Translations under genes and position numbers: made by a program | Shown here: piece by piece, positions 61,917 to 64,000 of the stretch | Numbering within the stretch: the stretch's first letter is position 1 | Layout of the letters: each line of letters starts with the position of its first letter | NCBI RefSeq assembly: GCF_018132105.1 | Contig: NZ_JWHL01000002.1 | Coordinates: 62,001 to 126,000 of the forward strand | Source of the DNA: Methanocalculus chunghsingensis | Lineage (GTDB): Archaea; Halobacteriota; Methanomicrobia; Methanomicrobiales; Methanocorpusculaceae | Direction: 5' to 3' | DNA: 64,000 nt | Notes under the pieces: generated by a model | What the model was told of the DNA's origin: nothing | The model's input: the letters and a program-made list of their open reading frames with translations, nothing else | Database searches by the model: none

Positions 61917-63011
61917 ATGGCTATGGGATATACCATGCCGACGATGAAGATTCGTGGTGGCGATCTCGATCTCGTTGAGTACGAGTTCGTCGCCTTCTCA
62001 CCCGGAGAGGAGATCAGGACATGTGGATTAATTGGAAAAGTAACTGCAGATCCGCAGAAGGGGACGTTCTCTGCAGTTGCGCCTGCACGAATTCATCTGA
62101 GCGTCTTTGACATGAACCGTTTCGCCCCCGGCCATCCCGGCGGTGGCGGACTTGGATTTGCCATCCAGCTGTACTGCCAGGCCGAGGTCTCCTGCACACC
62201 GGAAGGCATAGAGGTGGAGCATCCGCGAGCATCCATTATCCGTCATTTCCTTATTGCACTGAGCCGGGCTGTCGGCTATACCGGTGGTTTCCATGTCGTG
62301 GCTACTGACCATGGAAAAGAGCATGTTGGTCTTGGATCAACGAGTACCCTTCTCACCGCTGTTGGAAACGCCACAAATGCCGCACTCGGCTCTCCACTTA
62401 CAAGCGATCAGATCCGGATGCTTATTGGGAATAACTATGTCGAGGAGACCGAAGGCGGCGATGTCGTCTTTGGATTTGAGACCGGTGTCGGTCCGGCCGT
62501 ATCAACACACGGTGGAATCGGGGTGATGGGTGATGCCCTCTCCCTCGTCTACCAGCATCCATTTGCAGAAGGAAAGAACGTCTTCATCGTCATCCCCCCG
62601 ACCGGAGTCTCAAGTGCCGGAGAGCACGAGTTCGATCTCCTGATGACGAGGGCCCGGACCCTTGACTACCGGGATCGTGAACTAAAGGTCTATATGATTA
62701 TGATGGATCTGATTCCTGCCGTTGAGCGGGGCGATCTTAAAACAATTGGCGACATCATGTGGGAGATTGAGTTCCGGGGATCAAAGCGGGCAGAGGTGGA
62801 GCATCACAGCTTCGCGCTCTATGAGTACATGAGCCGGCTCCGGGAAGCCGGCCTTGAGTTTGTTGCAATGAGTTCGGTTGGTCCGGCAATCGCCATCATT
62901 ACTGAGAAGAGCAGGAAAGATATGGATTCTATCGTCACCCCCCTCGGTCTTGAGATCGCAGTTGATGCTGCCGTTGATAACCAGGGTGTGCAGGTGATCC
63001 CTCCTGCCTGA
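61917..63011 (+). CDS. GHMP-kinase-fold protein, possible beta-RFAP synthase
   Basis: The 364-residue protein has the GHMP-type region APARIHLSVFDMNRFAPG...GGGGLGFA and GLGSTSTLLTAVGNATNAA, as in beta-ribofuranosylaminobenzene 5'-phosphate synthase (the first methanopterin-specific enzyme). It also has an N-terminal extension of about 55 residues. RFAP synthase is the best-known member of this archaeal group (COG1907). Another GHMP function cannot be excluded. Confidence 0.65.
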   Translation: MAMGYTMPTMKIRGGDLDLVEYEFVAFSPGEEIRTCGLIGKVTADPQKGTFSAVAPARIHLSVFDMNRFAPGHPGGGGLGFAIQLYCQAEVSCTPEGIEVEHPRASIIRHFLIALSRAVGYTGGFHVVATDHGKEHVGLGSTSTLLTAVGNATNAALGSPLTSDQIRMLIGNNYVEETEGGDVVFGFETGVGPAVSTHGGIGVMGDALSLVYQHPFAEGKNVFIVIPPTGVSSAGEHEFDLLMTRARTLDYRDRELKVYMIMMDLIPAVERGDLKTIGDIMWEIEFRGSKRAEVEHHSFALYEYMSRLREAGLEFVAMSSVGPAIAIITEKSRKDMDSIVTPLGLEIAVDAAVDNQGVQVIPPA

Positions 63012-63070
63012 GGATCGAACCGTACAGGTTTATCATCCTTCCTGTCTCTTTTCTCCATTGAGTACGTACT

Positions 63071-64000
63071 ATGCGGATACTCATACCAACAGATTGTTCT
63101 GAGTATGCAGATGCCGGTCTCGATATGGCTTCTGAGATTCCGGGTGTTGATGATATCCTCCTCCTCCACATCCCGGAAGAGGAGATAACGCCCGCTATCA
63201 CTGAAAAACTTGAGGAGCGATGTCGGCGCCTTCGATCCACTGATATACGCACCCGATACAGAATAGTGGCGAGGAGTCAGGGGAAGATAGCTGACATGAT
63301 CAGATCCGTTGCCGAGGAGGAGCGGATCAACACCATCGTCGTCGGGGCACGAGGGCGGGGAAGAATAGAGAAGTACTTCCTCGGTTCTGTATCAGATGAT
63401 CTCCTCCTCCATGTGAGCCGGGATCTCCTGATCATGCGCTATATCCGGGGTCGTATGCATGATGATCGTCCCGGCCTCTTCTCCCGTATCCTTGTACCCA
63501 TTGAGCTCTCTACAATATCCTATGAGATCCTCGCCTTCATCAGGTCTCTCGGTCTCAGCAGTCATGTCCTTCTTCTCCATGTCGTCCGATCCGATGATCC
63601 CGCTCTCCTTGATGATGCGAGGGATCGCCTCAACGATGCAGCGGATCTCCTGAAGGGTGACGCGGGCGGACCATCAGTATCCGTCCTCCTTCGTCGTGGC
63701 AACCGGATCGAATCGATCCTCTCGGTTGCTGAGAGCCATGCGATGAGCATAATTGTCATCGCCCGGTTTGGGCATCTCGATTACCTGAAGAAGGCGATAA
63801 TTGGAGAGACTGTTGCAGGTGTTGCAGCCAGAGCTGATATACCGGTCTATATCCGTTATCCAGAGATCAATCTCAGGGTTGATGCCAGAGAGCTGAATGC
63901 AGATGAGTTTATTCATGCTGAAGAGCTCTGGAAAAGATATCACCAACAGACCGGAGATCCGGCGAGTGATCGCATCTTTGGGACCTTTGCAGAGGGCATC
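63071..64000 (+). CDS. Tandem universal stress protein, 3' end beyond the window
   Basis: From ATG 63071 the frame is open to the window end (310 residues). Two Usp domains are seen: residues 1-120 (MRILIPTDCSEYAD and VGARGRGRIEKYFLGSVSDDLLLHV) and about 135-270 (ILVPIELSTISYEIL and a degenerate ARFGHLDYLKKAIIGETVAGVAA). The first has the ATP-binding loop. The C-terminus is missing here. Confidence 0.85.
   Translation, partial: MRILIPTDCSEYADAGLDMASEIPGVDDILLLHIPEEEITPAITEKLEERCRRLRSTDIRTRYRIVARSQGKIADMIRSVAEEERINTIVVGARGRGRIEKYFLGSVSDDLLLHVSRDLLIMRYIRGRMHDDRPGLFSRILVPIELSTISYEILAFIRSLGLSSHVLLLHVVRSDDPALLDDARDRLNDAADLLKGDAGGPSVSVLLRRGNRIESILSVAESHAMSIIVIARFGHLDYLKKAIIGETVAGVAARADIPVYIRYPEINLRVDARELNADEFIHAEELWKRYHQQTGDPASDRIFGTFAEGI

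Overview
The window reads as chromosome of a hydrogenotrophic methanogenic archaeon, most likely of the order Methanomicrobiales. This rests on formylmethanofuran dehydrogenase (fwd), an Eha-type energy-converting hydrogenase, coenzyme F420 ligase CofE, a methanopterin-type GHMP kinase, archaeal TFE, Sec61-beta, proteasome beta subunit, aCPSF1, aTrm56, an intron-containing tRNA-Met and pyruvate carboxylase AB. The genus is not determined. Genes are dense, with many 4-base start/stop overlaps (ATGA, GTGA), so most of the window consists of tight operons.

Layout. 0-3.9 kb: a SWIM/Nif3 pair and the homocysteine-synthesis operon (DUF39-CBS, NIL-ferredoxin, UPF0280). 3.9-5.7 kb: a graveyard of transposase and ATPase 3' ends around a GNAT-toxin-like pair. 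6.1-9.5 kb: an information-processing operon (wHTH, trm56, ATP-grasp, tfe, HDIG) and an ACT regulator. 9.6-14.2 kb: tRNA-Leu(GAG), HicBA, a GyrI-like protein, a secreted beta-propeller protein, an internally deleted RND transporter next to a solo IsrB-type end, and a deaminase. 14.2-21.7 kb: MFS transporter, aCPSF1, psmB, CBS and USP proteins, amidohydrolase, Sec61-beta, cofE and a zinc-ribbon protein.

21.7-33.9 kb is a single minus-strand array running from Eha hydrogenase membrane subunits through small and large subunits and a polyferredoxin straight into fwdDBA and fwdC. This would couple ferredoxin reduction by H2 to CO2 reduction. A transposon-derived IsrB gene (an IscB relative with PLMP and RuvC motifs but no HNH), with a structured leader that is a strong omega-RNA candidate, sits between fwdA and fwdC. 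The transposon end supplies the fwdA stop codon. This is the most striking feature of the window.

34-44 kb: AI-2E-type permease, tRNA-Leu(UAG) with a truncated neighbour copy, rubredoxin-like protein, HerA-like ATPase, GMC oxidoreductase, serS, two nearly identical tandem CxxC/RGG zinc proteins, a DUF255 thioredoxin protein and a lipoprotein. 44.2-50.9 kb is accessory: a nitroreductase, a DUF4062 + AlbA_2/Schlafen-like pair bounded by a deleted copy of nitroreductase sequence, a serine hydrolase, WrbA, and a DUF4143-type ATPase with repeated upstream and downstream motifs. 51.1-58.6 kb is a biotin regulon: tRNA-Met(CAT) with intron, pycA, pycB, an EcfA-EcfT fusion, EcfA, BioY, a BirA-box-like dyad, BirA and a DUF2111 protein. 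58.6-64 kb: rtcB, archease, DUF2551, a GHMP kinase and a two-domain universal stress protein that runs off the window. All functional assignments are from reading the sequence; no database search was run.
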